Below, in pieces: positions 25,707 to 34,300 of a stretch of 64,000 nucleotides of DNA. Within the stretch, counting starts at the first letter, position 1. Every line of letters starts with the position of its first letter. Source of the stretch: Kibdelosporangium philippinense (GTDB lineage: Bacteria > Actinomycetota > Actinomycetes > Mycobacteriales > Pseudonocardiaceae); NCBI RefSeq assembly GCF_021390435.2, contig NZ_JAJVCN010000004.1, positions 1,220,501 to 1,284,500 of the forward strand, written 5' to 3'. The position numbers and the translations under genes are program-made. The notes beneath the pieces are model-generated. The model saw only the letters and a program-made list of their open reading frames with translations. It ran no database searches and was not told where the DNA came from.

Positions 25707-26743
25707 GGCGTCCAGCGCACGGCAACGTACGGCTCTGAGTAGGACTCACCGACGATGTGGCCGGCGTTGTTGATCGATTTCGCGGTGCTTTCGGTACTGG
25801 TGGGCAGGATGTCGAGTTCGGTGACGGTGCCGTCGGTGTTCCAGCGGACCGCGCGCGTCAACCGGTTGTCAGACCGCAGGACGTGGCCGACCACGACACC
25901 GTCGGCGTTGATGTCCTCGCCACGGCTTCCCGCGTTGTTGTGCGGCGGAGTGAGCAGAGTGTAGGCGCCGCTGGCACTCCACTTGATCGGCTGACCATAC
26001 GGGAAAGCCGGGGTGACCACGTATCCGGTGGACTCGCCCTTGTCGTTGATCCCGGTGGCCACGGCTTCGGTCGTTCCGGCGGGGGTGGACAGTGCGGTGA
26101 CGTTTCCGTTGGCGTCCCACCGGACGGCCTGGTAGCCCGAGCTACCGACAACCACATTGTTGTTGTTCACAGCGGCCGCGGTCGCGGTGGCCGTGCCCGC
26201 GAGCCGGGGCAGTTCCACGACTTGGGTGGGCGAGACCCACCGCACGGCACGAACTTCGTAGTCCGGGGTCAGGTAGTGGGAGTCCCCGACGACCTGGCCG
26301 TTTTCGTTGATGTCGTTGGCCCAGGAACTGAAGAAACCGGTGCCGGGCAGTTGAGCGAGTGCGGTGACGGTGCCGCTGGCGCTCCACCGCACGGCGACAC
26401 CGTTGGACCGACCAGCGACCTGGCCGGCAGAGTTGATCCCCAGACCCCAGTTGTTGTTTGATCCTGCCAAGCCGGGCAGGACGGTCAGCGTGTTGTTCGC
26501 CGACCACTTCACTGCCACGTCGATCGCGCCTTCGACGAAGGCCGTGCCCGTGGCGGATCCCGCCTGGCTGACGTCATACGCGATGGAGATGTACGCCCCG
26601 TCCGTCGACGGCAGCTGGGTAATCGTTGGTGCGTCTGCGATCGCCGGTGTCGCGATACCGGTTGCGATCACGGTTGTGAACAGAACTGTTGTCGTGCGCC
26701 TTAACCTCAAGAGTTTTCCCCTGATGTCGTTGTACACGGTCAT
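25703..26743 (-). CDS. Secreted HAF-repeat protein
   Basis: The 346-residue protein has a signal peptide (RLRRTTTVLFTTVIATGIATPAIA, cleavage after AIA near residue 37). About seven repeats of roughly 45 residues follow, each containing a turn such as INSAGQVAG, INENGQVVG, INADGVVVG or INNAGHIVG and a strand pair AVRWSASGTVT. These are HAF repeats, which form an extracellular beta-propeller-like domain of unknown function. No catalytic motif is visible. An independent promoter is likely because a strong hairpin separates it from the upstream gene. Confidence 0.88.
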   Translation of the reverse strand: MTVYNDIRGKLLRLRRTTTVLFTTVIATGIATPAIADAPTITQLPSTDGAYISIAYDVSQAGSATGTAFVEGAIDVAVKWSANNTLTVLPGLAGSNNNWGLGINSAGQVAGRSNGVAVRWSASGTVTALAQLPGTGFFSSWANDINENGQVVGDSHYLTPDYEVRAVRWVSPTQVVELPRLAGTATATAAAVNNNNVVVGSSGYQAVRWDANGNVTALSTPAGTTEAVATGINDKGESTGYVVTPAFPYGQPIKWSASGAYTLLTPPHNNAGSRGEDINADGVVVGHVLRSDNRLTRAVRWNTDGTVTELDILPTSTESTAKSINNAGHIVGESYSEPYVAVRWTP

Positions 26744-26906
26744 TCTGTACGTCGTTCGGCGAACAGCCGATGTTGCACGCGATGACCGGTTTCACTTGTG
26801 GCTTAATGGGTTCCAGGAAAACCCTTGTGGCCCACCCTGTACCGGACAGCGGTAACCCGTTTTCCCGGGGCACCGCCGCTCATCAGGGACGGAACATATT
26901 GGTATA

Positions 26907-26941
26907 CCGTCAAACCCGCCCGAAGCGGGCGGGTTTGACGG
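26907..26941 (-). terminator. Strong hairpin terminator between two secreted-protein genes
   Basis: A perfect 16-bp stem (CCGTCAAACCCGCCCG and its complement) closes a 3-base AAG loop. It starts 11 bp after the stop of the metallophosphoesterase gene. The T-run downstream is weak, as often in actinobacterial I-shaped terminators. Confidence 0.88.
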
Positions 26942-26951
26942 AGAAAAACGA

Positions 26952-29900
26952 TCAGGACGCCGCTCGCAAGTACACCTGAATGGCCGACTGCCGTGTGACG
27001 CCGTTCACGGTCACCGCGAGCATGAATGTCCCTGGCCTCAACGCGGTCAGCGCGCCCGTCGCCGGATCGAGGCGGGCGACGTGCCACGGCCGCCAGTCAC
27101 GCCAGTCACCGATCAGCACGCTCGGAGAGCCGGACCAGTCGTAGCTCACCGGATACGCCACCGGCACTGTGCGTGTGCCTTGGGTGAGCGTGGCGGCGAT
27201 CTTGGCTGACTGGCCAACCTTGAGTTCGGCGGGCGCGTCGATGGTCAGCGCATCCACGTGCGGCCGGATTTCCGTGGCGATCCAGTCACGTCCGCGCTTG
27301 TTGTCCACTCCAATCAGGCTCCAGCCGCTGAAGCCGCCCAAGGTCGCGTCGCCGCCAGGCACCTTGCCGGAATTGCCGTTGATCAGATATGGCACACCGT
27401 CCACACGGGACGCATGGAAAACGCCAACATGTGCGCCGATGAAGGCGGCGCCTTTGCCGGTTTCCTGACGGAAGTCGCCAAGCCATTGTTCGACCAACGC
27501 GGCTTCTGACCGGTCCGACAATTGGCTGCACTTGGCGGGCGTTGGGTCGCGTGGCGGGTGATGTTCCATCACTACAACGGAATTCACCGACTTGTCCACT
27601 TTGGCAGCGTCAAGAGCCTTGCGCAGCAACACGGTCTGGTCGAAGCCGCCGCCTCTGATCGTTCCGGTCGACGAGTCAAGGAGGACGAACCTTGTTCCTT
27701 TGTGGTCGAAAGTCTGGTTCGTGACACCGAATTCACGCCGGAAGTTGTCTATTGTGCCCGGTCCCATGATCTCGTGGTTGCCTGGCACGTAGTACCACTT
27801 CAGGTCGTCGCCCAGTTCTTCGGTGAGGATCCGGCGCGCCAGCGTCAGATCCGCCGGTGCGGCTTCGTCGACGAAGTCGCCGTTGATGACGAGGAAATCA
27901 GGTTTCTGTGCCTTGATCTCCCGCAACGTCCGCCGCGCCGCCTTCACCAGGTCGCTGTCCGGATTGCGGGCCACGAACTGGGAATCCGACATCACCGCGA
28001 ATCGCCACGGCCGGTCACCGACCGTCCCGTCCTGAACGACCAGTCGGTCTGCGACCGTTGCCTCGGCTGGGATTTGCACATCCGGTGGCACTTTGGCGAC
28101 GAAGTCGTCGATCAACACCTCGCCGGTGTACAGCCGGTCTGCTTTGGTCTCGATTGTGTAGAACCTGGTGACTGTCAACGGGAACGCCATCGCCGACGGG
28201 ACCGCGATCTCCATGTACCTCCAGCCGGTCCACGTGATGTACGGACCGTACAGCGACCGAGTTTGGCCTTGGCCGTCGATCACTGTGAACGCGGTCCATT
28301 CACCCTTGCCGCTGCCGTAGACCCACGCGCCGAGTGCGAGCGGCTGGCCGGGGATCTTGATCGGCTGCGGCGGGATCGCATACGCCGTACGGGTTCCGGT
28401 CGACAGTGAGAAGTCGTATGACAACTTCAGCCCGGCGCCAGTTCGTCCATTCGGGACAGGAGCGACCGAACCCGTGCCTCTGGCCGAGCCGAAGGTCCAC
28501 GAGGCGCCGTCGTCGAAGTTCGCGAACGTGCGTTCCGCCAAGCCGACGGTCACGGGGATCTTGGTCACCTGCTGGCCGACGGTCGCCGTGACCACTGCGG
28601 AACCCACCGGCTTGAGGCCCTTGACCTGCAGTGCGCCATCCGCGTCCGGAGTGATCTCCAGCAGTGACCGGTCATAGTCCAGCCGTACATCCGCGGGTTC
28701 GATCGGCGCAGTGAAGCCGTCATTGTCATAGCCGACGATTCCGAAGTTCCCGGCAGAGCCTTCGCCAGCGAGGCTGAGTCGCGTGGTCGTGGACGTGAGC
28801 CGGGCGAGTTGCCCGAGCACGGTCAGCTTGACGCTGCCGGAAGCCTGTCCACTTCGGGCGGACACTGTTGAGGTTCCAGTGGTTGTCGCGTGGAAAACGC
28901 CGTCGCTGCCGATCCAACCGCCACCGCTGGCGTGCCACCGGTGCGAATTCTGCGCGGGGCCATAGGTTTCGTCGTATCCGTAGGCGAGGAGCTTACGGGT
29001 CAGGCCGGGGAACACGCGGTCCGGTCGGCCGCCGGGAATGGGATCCGCGCCTGGCGCTTTCTCGCGATCGATCGCGGTCGTCACCCAGAACCCCGTCAGT
29101 TTCCCACTTCCGGCGGGTGCGTAAAGCGCCAGTCCATTAGGGATAGGACGTTCGCCGCCGTCCGACGGCTTGTTCTCGACGTCGAGCTCGGCTGTGCCAG
29201 GCTCGCGTGCGAGCATTGTGGACGAACCGCCGCCGTCGAGGTTCAACGCGTTGTACGCGCCCATTTCCTTCAGGATCGCGGCCAAATCCTTGAGATTGAG
29301 GCCAAGCAAGTACGGCGCCTGCCGACCGTCCACAGTCAACAAGAACATCTTCTTGCCGTCAGCGGAGAAGCCGACCGCTGTGCGCGGATGCAGCGGGTCG
29401 TCCGGAGCGACGATCTGGCCGTTGCGGATCAGCAGCTGATTGCCGCCGACCAACGCCTTGGGCGTGCTTCCGTCGCTCGTACGTGACGAATACTGCACTT
29501 TGACCTTGTCGCCGGGCTTCAGCGCCGTCAGCGTGTCCGCCCCCAGCTCTCGTCCAACGAGGGCGTAACCGTTGGCGGGCAATGGATCAGCGCCGGGCGC
29601 CGCGCGGACCTGAGTCACAGTGTCGTCCTGCACGATCACCTCGGCGGCACGGGCGGCGCCTTGTGTTCCACGGTCACGTGAATACGTGCCCCATACCGGG
29701 TTGAAAACGCCGATGCCGTTGGTGTCGATACGTGCGCTGTTGAGCTGCGTGAGCTTGGTGGTGCTGCTGGGCAGCGTGAGAGTGCCGTCGAAGAACACTT
29801 CCATGACGCGGCCGATGCCCGCGGCGTCGATGCCGACCGCCCGGTGATGACCGGTGTTCGGCGACTTGACCAGTGCACCGGACTTGATACCGGCGCCTTC

Positions 29901-30293
29901 CGGCGCGTTGGAGTTGTTGATATCGAAGAAGTCGCCGTTCACCGCCGCGACCGCGCGCTTCGCGCCGGCCTGAGTGGACAGTGGTTCGGCCTTGCTGACC
30001 AGGCCGGGGTCGACGTAGTCCACGGTCGTGCCCGCGCTGAGGTCGACCGTGAGCGAGTCACCGCGGACCCAGCCGCCCGCGTCGCCCGGCTCGTACCAGT
30101 CGAACGAGCTGAGCGTCACACCTGGCGCGACGGGCCGGGTGATCCGGGACGTCTCGATGCGCTGTGCGGGGTCCACCGCGGTGCACAGAGACGGCACATC
30201 CGGCAGGTCGACGACCGGTGCTGCGATCGCCGGATTTGCCATACTTACCAACAGAAACAGCGGGAACGCGGCGACCCGCAGGCGTAAGGACAC
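26952..30293 (-). CDS. Secreted phosphodiester glycosidase (NAGPA domain)/metallophosphoesterase fusion
   Basis: This 1113-residue secreted protein has a signal peptide (RLRVAAFPLFLLVSMANPAIA). Next is a phosphodiester glycosidase/NAGPA domain (about 55-400; AVNGDFFDI, FLLTVDGRQ, ALNLDGGGSSTML). A Big-type Ig repeat region (about 480-590) and a jelly-roll-like segment (about 610-735) follow. The calcineurin-like phosphoesterase domain (about 760-1000) has MSDSQF, NGDFVDE, PGNHE, MEHHPP and GAHVGVFH. A last Ig-like domain closes the protein. It probably degrades phosphodiester-linked glycans such as teichoic acids. The GTG at 30293 is chosen because the signal peptide starts there. It is divergent from a GDPD gene. 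Confidence 0.88.
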   Translation of the reverse strand: MSLRLRVAAFPLFLLVSMANPAIAAPVVDLPDVPSLCTAVDPAQRIETSRITRPVAPGVTLSSFDWYEPGDAGGWVRGDSLTVDLSAGTTVDYVDPGLVSKAEPLSTQAGAKRAVAAVNGDFFDINNSNAPEGAGIKSGALVKSPNTGHHRAVGIDAAGIGRVMEVFFDGTLTLPSSTTKLTQLNSARIDTNGIGVFNPVWGTYSRDRGTQGAARAAEVIVQDDTVTQVRAAPGADPLPANGYALVGRELGADTLTALKPGDKVKVQYSSRTSDGSTPKALVGGNQLLIRNGQIVAPDDPLHPRTAVGFSADGKKMFLLTVDGRQAPYLLGLNLKDLAAILKEMGAYNALNLDGGGSSTMLAREPGTAELDVENKPSDGGERPIPNGLALYAPAGSGKLTGFWVTTAIDREKAPGADPIPGGRPDRVFPGLTRKLLAYGYDETYGPAQNSHRWHASGGGWIGSDGVFHATTTGTSTVSARSGQASGSVKLTVLGQLARLTSTTTRLSLAGEGSAGNFGIVGYDNDGFTAPIEPADVRLDYDRSLLEITPDADGALQVKGLKPVGSAVVTATVGQQVTKIPVTVGLAERTFANFDDGASWTFGSARGTGSVAPVPNGRTGAGLKLSYDFSLSTGTRTAYAIPPQPIKIPGQPLALGAWVYGSGKGEWTAFTVIDGQGQTRSLYGPYITWTGWRYMEIAVPSAMAFPLTVTRFYTIETKADRLYTGEVLIDDFVAKVPPDVQIPAEATVADRLVVQDGTVGDRPWRFAVMSDSQFVARNPDSDLVKAARRTLREIKAQKPDFLVINGDFVDEAAPADLTLARRILTEELGDDLKWYYVPGNHEIMGPGTIDNFRREFGVTNQTFDHKGTRFVLLDSSTGTIRGGGFDQTVLLRKALDAAKVDKSVNSVVVMEHHPPRDPTPAKCSQLSDRSEAALVEQWLGDFRQETGKGAAFIGAHVGVFHASRVDGVPYLINGNSGKVPGGDATLGGFSGWSLIGVDNKRGRDWIATEIRPHVDALTIDAPAELKVGQSAKIAATLTQGTRTVPVAYPVSYDWSGSPSVLIGDWRDWRPWHVARLDPATGALTALRPGTFMLAVTVNGVTRQSAIQVYLRAAS

Positions 30294-30443
30294 GGGGACT
30301 CCCCAACGTGCGCGTGAACACTTTACGAGGTGACAGCCAACCTGGTCAGAGGTTGCCCACAACACCGCCTTTCGGTGTAGTCCGGTGAAAAGTTCAGTGA
30401 ATGGTCTTTGTTTGTTTTCTTGAGACTGAAACTATCCGCGGCC

Positions 30444-32495
30444 ATGAGCACAATCTGGCCGAAGAGAGCCCTCGCGGGCTTAACCGTCACCCTTGTGGCT
30501 GGCGTACTCGCGGCTCCAGCACAGGCCGACCAGCACCAACAACGGCGTGCCGACTTCGACCTGCAGGCCCACCGGGGAGGCACCGGCCTGCGGACGGAGA
30601 GCACCCTCAGCTCGTTCGGCAACGCGATCCGGCTCGGCGTGAGCACGCTCGAGCTCGACCTGCAGATCACCGAAGACAGCCAGGCCGTCGTCACCCACGA
30701 CCGCCGGGTCGACGGCCGCAAATGCGCCGACACCGCACCAGCGACGCCAGCCGACCCGGAGTTCCCGTACGTCGGCAAATACGTCAACACCCTCACCCTC
30801 GCACAGGTCAAGACGCTCGACTGCGGCTCGAAGAAGCTGCCGGACTATCCGAACGCGGTGTTGTCGCCCGGTTCGCGGATGCCGCTGCTTCGCGAGGTTT
30901 TCGACCTGGTCAAGCGCTACCGCGCGGACGACGTCAAGCTGAACATCGAGACCAAGGTCGAAGCGGGCGCGCCGACCGAGACCGCGCCGCGCGAGCAGTT
31001 CGTGCAGGTGACCGCGCGCGAGATCCGGCAGGCCGGGTTCACCAAGCGGGTCAGCATCCAGAGCTTTGACTGGGGCGCGTTGATGCGCATGCGCCAGGTC
31101 GCGCCGGAACTGCCGCTCGTGGCGCTGACCAACTACGACTTCCTCCAGGTCGGCAAGCCGGGTAAGTCACCGTGGCTCGGTGGGATCGACATCGACGACT
31201 TCGGCGGCGACCCGATCGCGGCGATCAAGACCTTCAAGGCGGGCACGTTCTCGCCAGTGCACGGCTTCCCCCAGGCGGGCCGAGTCACTGACCCGGACTA
31301 CAGGCCGTACGTCACCAAGGACATGGTCCGCAACGCGCACCGCAACGGGATCAAGGTCGTCCCGTGGACCGTCAACGACATGCCGACCATGGCCAAGCTG
31401 ATCGACGACGGTGTCGACGGCATCATCACCGACTACCCGGACCAGCTGCATAACTTGATGAAGCAGCGCGGGTACAAACTGCCGCGCGCGTACGCCTCGC
31501 CGTTCGACGTCCAGGCGCACCGCGGTGGCCGTTCGGTTCGGCCGGAGAACACGCTGGCCTCGTTCCAGTACTCGCTCGGCCTGCCCGAGGTGTCCACTCT
31601 GGAACTGGACACCGGCGTGACCGAAGACAACCAGCTCGTCGTGATCCACGACCGGACCGTCAACGGCTCGCACTGCGTCGACACCGCTCCGGTCACGCCT
31701 GGCGACGCGGAGTTCCCGTATGTCGGCAAGCAGATTCGTCAGCTGACGCTCGCGCAGGTCAAGACGATCGACTGCGGCACAAAGACGCTGCCGGAGTTCC
31801 CGAAGCAGGTGGCCGCGCCGGGGCAGCGCATCCCGACCCTGGCCGAGGTTTTCGACCTGGTCAAGCGCAGCGGCCGGGCCGATATCCGGTTCAACATCGA
31901 AACCAAGATCAGCCCGACGGCCAACGACACGGCGCCGTACCAGCAGTTCACGGTCCAGTTGGTGGCCGCGATCGAACAGGCCGGGATGGCTCGCCGGACG
32001 ACGATCCAATCCTTCGACTGGCGGACCATCCGGCTGTCGCGCGCGATCGACCCGCGGATCGAGACGGTCGCGCTGATCTGGCAGTACGGACCGGACGAGT
32101 GCAAGACCGTGGCCGACGAGTGCTCGTTGATGGCGGCCTATGGCGACCCGTCAGTGAAGAGCCCGTGGACCGGCGGCTTGGATTGGTGGAAGTACCGCGA
32201 TCTGGGCCAGCTCGTGCGTGCCGCCGGAGCGTCGACGGTTTCGGCGAACTGGCAGGTTCACGATCCCAAGCAGACCAAGGTGCTGTCGGATGACTGGTAC
32301 CTGCGTACCGACCCGAAGTACTACTTCGGCCCGGACGCGCCGGAGTTGGAGCGTAAGTACGACCTGAAGGTTGTGCCGTACACGGTCAATGACGAGGCCA
32401 CCATCCAGCGGGTGATCGACCTTGGCGTCACGGGCATCATTTCCGATGATCCTGACGTGCTGATCGCGGTGGCGCGCCGCAACGGCCTGCGCTGA
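30444..32495 (+). CDS. Secreted glycerophosphodiester phosphodiesterase with two GDPD domains
   Basis: The 683-residue protein has a signal peptide (KRALAGLTVTLVAGVLAAPAQA). Two full GDPD domains follow (about 38-345 and 360-683), both with the His/Glu/Asp core: QAHRGGTGLRTEST, ELDLQITED, VVTHD in the first and QAHRGGRSVRPENT, ELDTGVTED, VVIHD in the second. The repeat is an internal gene duplication with both active sites retained. GDPDs hydrolyse glycerophosphodiesters to glycerol 3-phosphate. Divergence from the NAGPA/phosphoesterase suggests shared control, plausibly by phosphate supply. Confidence 0.92.
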   Translation: MSTIWPKRALAGLTVTLVAGVLAAPAQADQHQQRRADFDLQAHRGGTGLRTESTLSSFGNAIRLGVSTLELDLQITEDSQAVVTHDRRVDGRKCADTAPATPADPEFPYVGKYVNTLTLAQVKTLDCGSKKLPDYPNAVLSPGSRMPLLREVFDLVKRYRADDVKLNIETKVEAGAPTETAPREQFVQVTAREIRQAGFTKRVSIQSFDWGALMRMRQVAPELPLVALTNYDFLQVGKPGKSPWLGGIDIDDFGGDPIAAIKTFKAGTFSPVHGFPQAGRVTDPDYRPYVTKDMVRNAHRNGIKVVPWTVNDMPTMAKLIDDGVDGIITDYPDQLHNLMKQRGYKLPRAYASPFDVQAHRGGRSVRPENTLASFQYSLGLPEVSTLELDTGVTEDNQLVVIHDRTVNGSHCVDTAPVTPGDAEFPYVGKQIRQLTLAQVKTIDCGTKTLPEFPKQVAAPGQRIPTLAEVFDLVKRSGRADIRFNIETKISPTANDTAPYQQFTVQLVAAIEQAGMARRTTIQSFDWRTIRLSRAIDPRIETVALIWQYGPDECKTVADECSLMAAYGDPSVKSPWTGGLDWWKYRDLGQLVRAAGASTVSANWQVHDPKQTKVLSDDWYLRTDPKYYFGPDAPELERKYDLKVVPYTVNDEATIQRVIDLGVTGIISDDPDVLIAVARRNGLR

Positions 32496-32506
32496 GTATT
32501 TGGTCG

Positions 32507-33685
32507 TCAGTCCTCTTCGCCCTCTTCCTCGTCGCCGACCGGCGAGGGAGGGGGCTTTGGCGTTTTCGGCTTCTTCTTGTGCTTGACGATCTCTTCCCAG
32601 GGATACCAGGGCTGCCATGGCGTCGTGTACGTCGGCGGGTTTTGACCGAGGCCCACTGGCTGGTCCTGGATGAGGGGCTGTTGCTGTTCTTGTTCCTGTT
32701 CCTGTGAGGTCACTTCCGTCGTCGGTGACTTCGTCGTTTCCTCGGGCGTCTGGTCCGCGACCTCGTTGACGGTCGGCGTGCCTGGGTTGGTTGGCGTTGC
32801 CGTCACGGTTTGCCTTTGTGGCACGACGTTCGGTTCCATCAGCGGCTGTTGTTGCTGCTTCGGCAGATTCACCACGACCGCGATGCTCGTCGCGGCAATG
32901 GCGGCTGCGACCGCGGCGATCAGGACAGTCCTTGTCTGCACTCGGGCTTTCGCCGAGGAGCCACGTAACAGGTCGACGCATGTGGCCGCGTCTGGGCGAT
33001 CGTTCGGGTTGCTGCTCAGCATCGCTTGCAGCGCCTTGGCGTGCGGCAGATCCGGCTTGATGATCGGCGCTCGGCTCAGCCGGGCGAGCGCGGTGGTCGC
33101 GTCATCGCCGGGATACTCGGTCCGGCCGGTCAACGTTTCCAGCAGCACAAGTCCGAACGAGTACACATCGGACGCCATCGTCGGCTGCTCGCCGTTGGCT
33201 TGTTCCGGCGCCATATAGGAAACCGCGGTCGACTCGGCGATTCCGACGTCGGTGAGATACGGTTCCATGCTCGGCCCGAGCAGGATGTTGCCGGGGTGGA
33301 TGTCCCGGTGCGCCACACCTTGCTGGTGTGCGTACGCCAGCGCCCGGCCCAATGCCGATCCGAGTTCCGTCACTTCGCTGGCCGACAGGGCACCTTGGGT
33401 CAGCCGGGCACGAAGAGTTGTGCCCGCGATGAACTCCTGAACGAGGAACGGTTCGCCGTCGTCCGCTATGCCCGCGTCGAGTACGCGCACCAGGCCTGGG
33501 TGCGATAAGTCCGTCAGCGCTCTGGCCTGCTCGACGAACTTGTCCGCCTCGTCCTGCTGCGCGAATAACCGGACCGCCACGACTTGGCGCAGGTGCAGGT
33601 CCCACCCACGCATCACCCGCTGTCCCAGCGGTGTGATCAGCCGGTACCGTCCGGCGAGCTCACGAATCCCCGAGTCCTCCGACAC
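32507..33685 (-). CDS. Membrane-anchored PASTA-less Ser/Thr kinase-like protein, probable pseudokinase
   Basis: The 392-residue protein has an N-terminal kinase fold (about 12-240), one transmembrane helix (about 250-272) and an extracellular tail rich in Gln/Glu/Pro, ending with a basic stretch KHKKKPKTPKP and an acidic tail DEEEGEED. The Gly-rich loop is degenerate (LGQRVMRGWD), the VAIK lysine is Arg (VAVRLF), HRDxKxxN is HRDIHPGN (Lys to His) and DFG is DVG. Catalysis is therefore doubtful although fold motifs SYMAPEQ and DVYSFGLVLLE remain. The GTG at 33685 starts it. No partner gene is adjacent. Confidence 0.85.
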   Translation of the reverse strand: MSEDSGIRELAGRYRLITPLGQRVMRGWDLHLRQVVAVRLFAQQDEADKFVEQARALTDLSHPGLVRVLDAGIADDGEPFLVQEFIAGTTLRARLTQGALSASEVTELGSALGRALAYAHQQGVAHRDIHPGNILLGPSMEPYLTDVGIAESTAVSYMAPEQANGEQPTMASDVYSFGLVLLETLTGRTEYPGDDATTALARLSRAPIIKPDLPHAKALQAMLSSNPNDRPDAATCVDLLRGSSAKARVQTRTVLIAAVAAAIAATSIAVVVNLPKQQQQPLMEPNVVPQRQTVTATPTNPGTPTVNEVADQTPEETTKSPTTEVTSQEQEQEQQQPLIQDQPVGLGQNPPTYTTPWQPWYPWEEIVKHKKKPKTPKPPPSPVGDEEEGEED

Positions 33686-33907
33686 CGTTCGAAGCTATGT
33701 CAGTGGTGGCGCCAGGTGCGCGGATATGTACAGGCCGCAACTGGTGTCAGCGCGCGAACGGGATATTCGCAGCTCAGGTCACCCGGTTGGCGTACGCGCA
33801 CGGCGCGCTTCGGCAGGTTTTGCGCGGTTGCCCGGGATTCTGTCCGGCATGGCCGATGGCAGGGGGGCAGGTGCGGGAGGTGGCGCGTGGAAGGTCGCGT
33901 AGTGGTG

Positions 33908-33947
33908 GCGCGGGAGGTAGTGGGCAGGCGCGGGAAGTGGTGGGCAG
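33908..33947 (+). repeat. Tandem 20-bp G-rich repeat
   Basis: Two adjacent copies, GCGCGGGAGGTAGTGGGCAG and GCGCGGGAAGTGGTGGGCAG, differ at two bases. A partial third copy lies at about 33958. Four or more GGG runs within 45 bases could fold as a G-quadruplex. Confidence 0.8.
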
Positions 33948-34110
33948 GCGCGGCGGCGCGCGGGAGGTCGTGTTGGTGGCGCGTGGGCTGTGGTTTGGGT
34001 TGCCTGGCGTGACGAGAAGGTGCCATGGGCCGCGTTGGTTCTTGCTGGTGGGGCGGGGTGATGGCGGTATTTGGGGTGGGTTCCTCGCCGCCAAGGCTTG
34101 TGGATGATAC

Positions 34111-34122
34111 ATGGTATACCAT
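34111..34122. promoter_or_regulatory. GntR (FadR-type) operator-like palindrome upstream of the permease
   Basis: ATGGTATACCAT is a perfect 12-bp palindrome that fits the FadR-subfamily pattern TNGT-N(0-3)-ACNA. It lies in an AT-rich patch about 180 bp upstream of the NCS1 permease start and could repress it. No GntR regulator is encoded next to it. Confidence 0.55.
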
Positions 34123-34300
34123 ATCGTCACTGTTCTGGACTATTGGGATGGATGGGTAGGAGCTTGGCGATCGGTCGGTCCTGTCGGTCTTGTTGACCGG
34201 CGGGATGGACGTGGGCCTGGCGCCCTCCCGCGCGTTTCACCGGCTGAGGCTTGGTGAGGCAACTGCTTCATTCATGTGCGGGGGCTGAAGGAGGACAACG

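Larger units (their letters stand above)
33686..34300. other. Intergenic region with G-rich tandem repeats
   Basis: The 615-base interval between the kinase and the permease holds G-rich, T-poor sequence on the plus strand. It includes a tandem 20-bp repeat at 33908-33947, further GCGCGGG words to about 33975, and a GntR-type palindrome at 34111-34122. Frames on both strands read as Pro/Arg-rich low-complexity text and are not credible genes. Confidence 0.5.

Noticed and set aside
33700..34122. Pro/His-rich minus-strand frame of about 140 codons
   Set aside because: Composition follows the G-rich repeats; no RBS, no homology, and the tandem 20-bp repeat explains the text.
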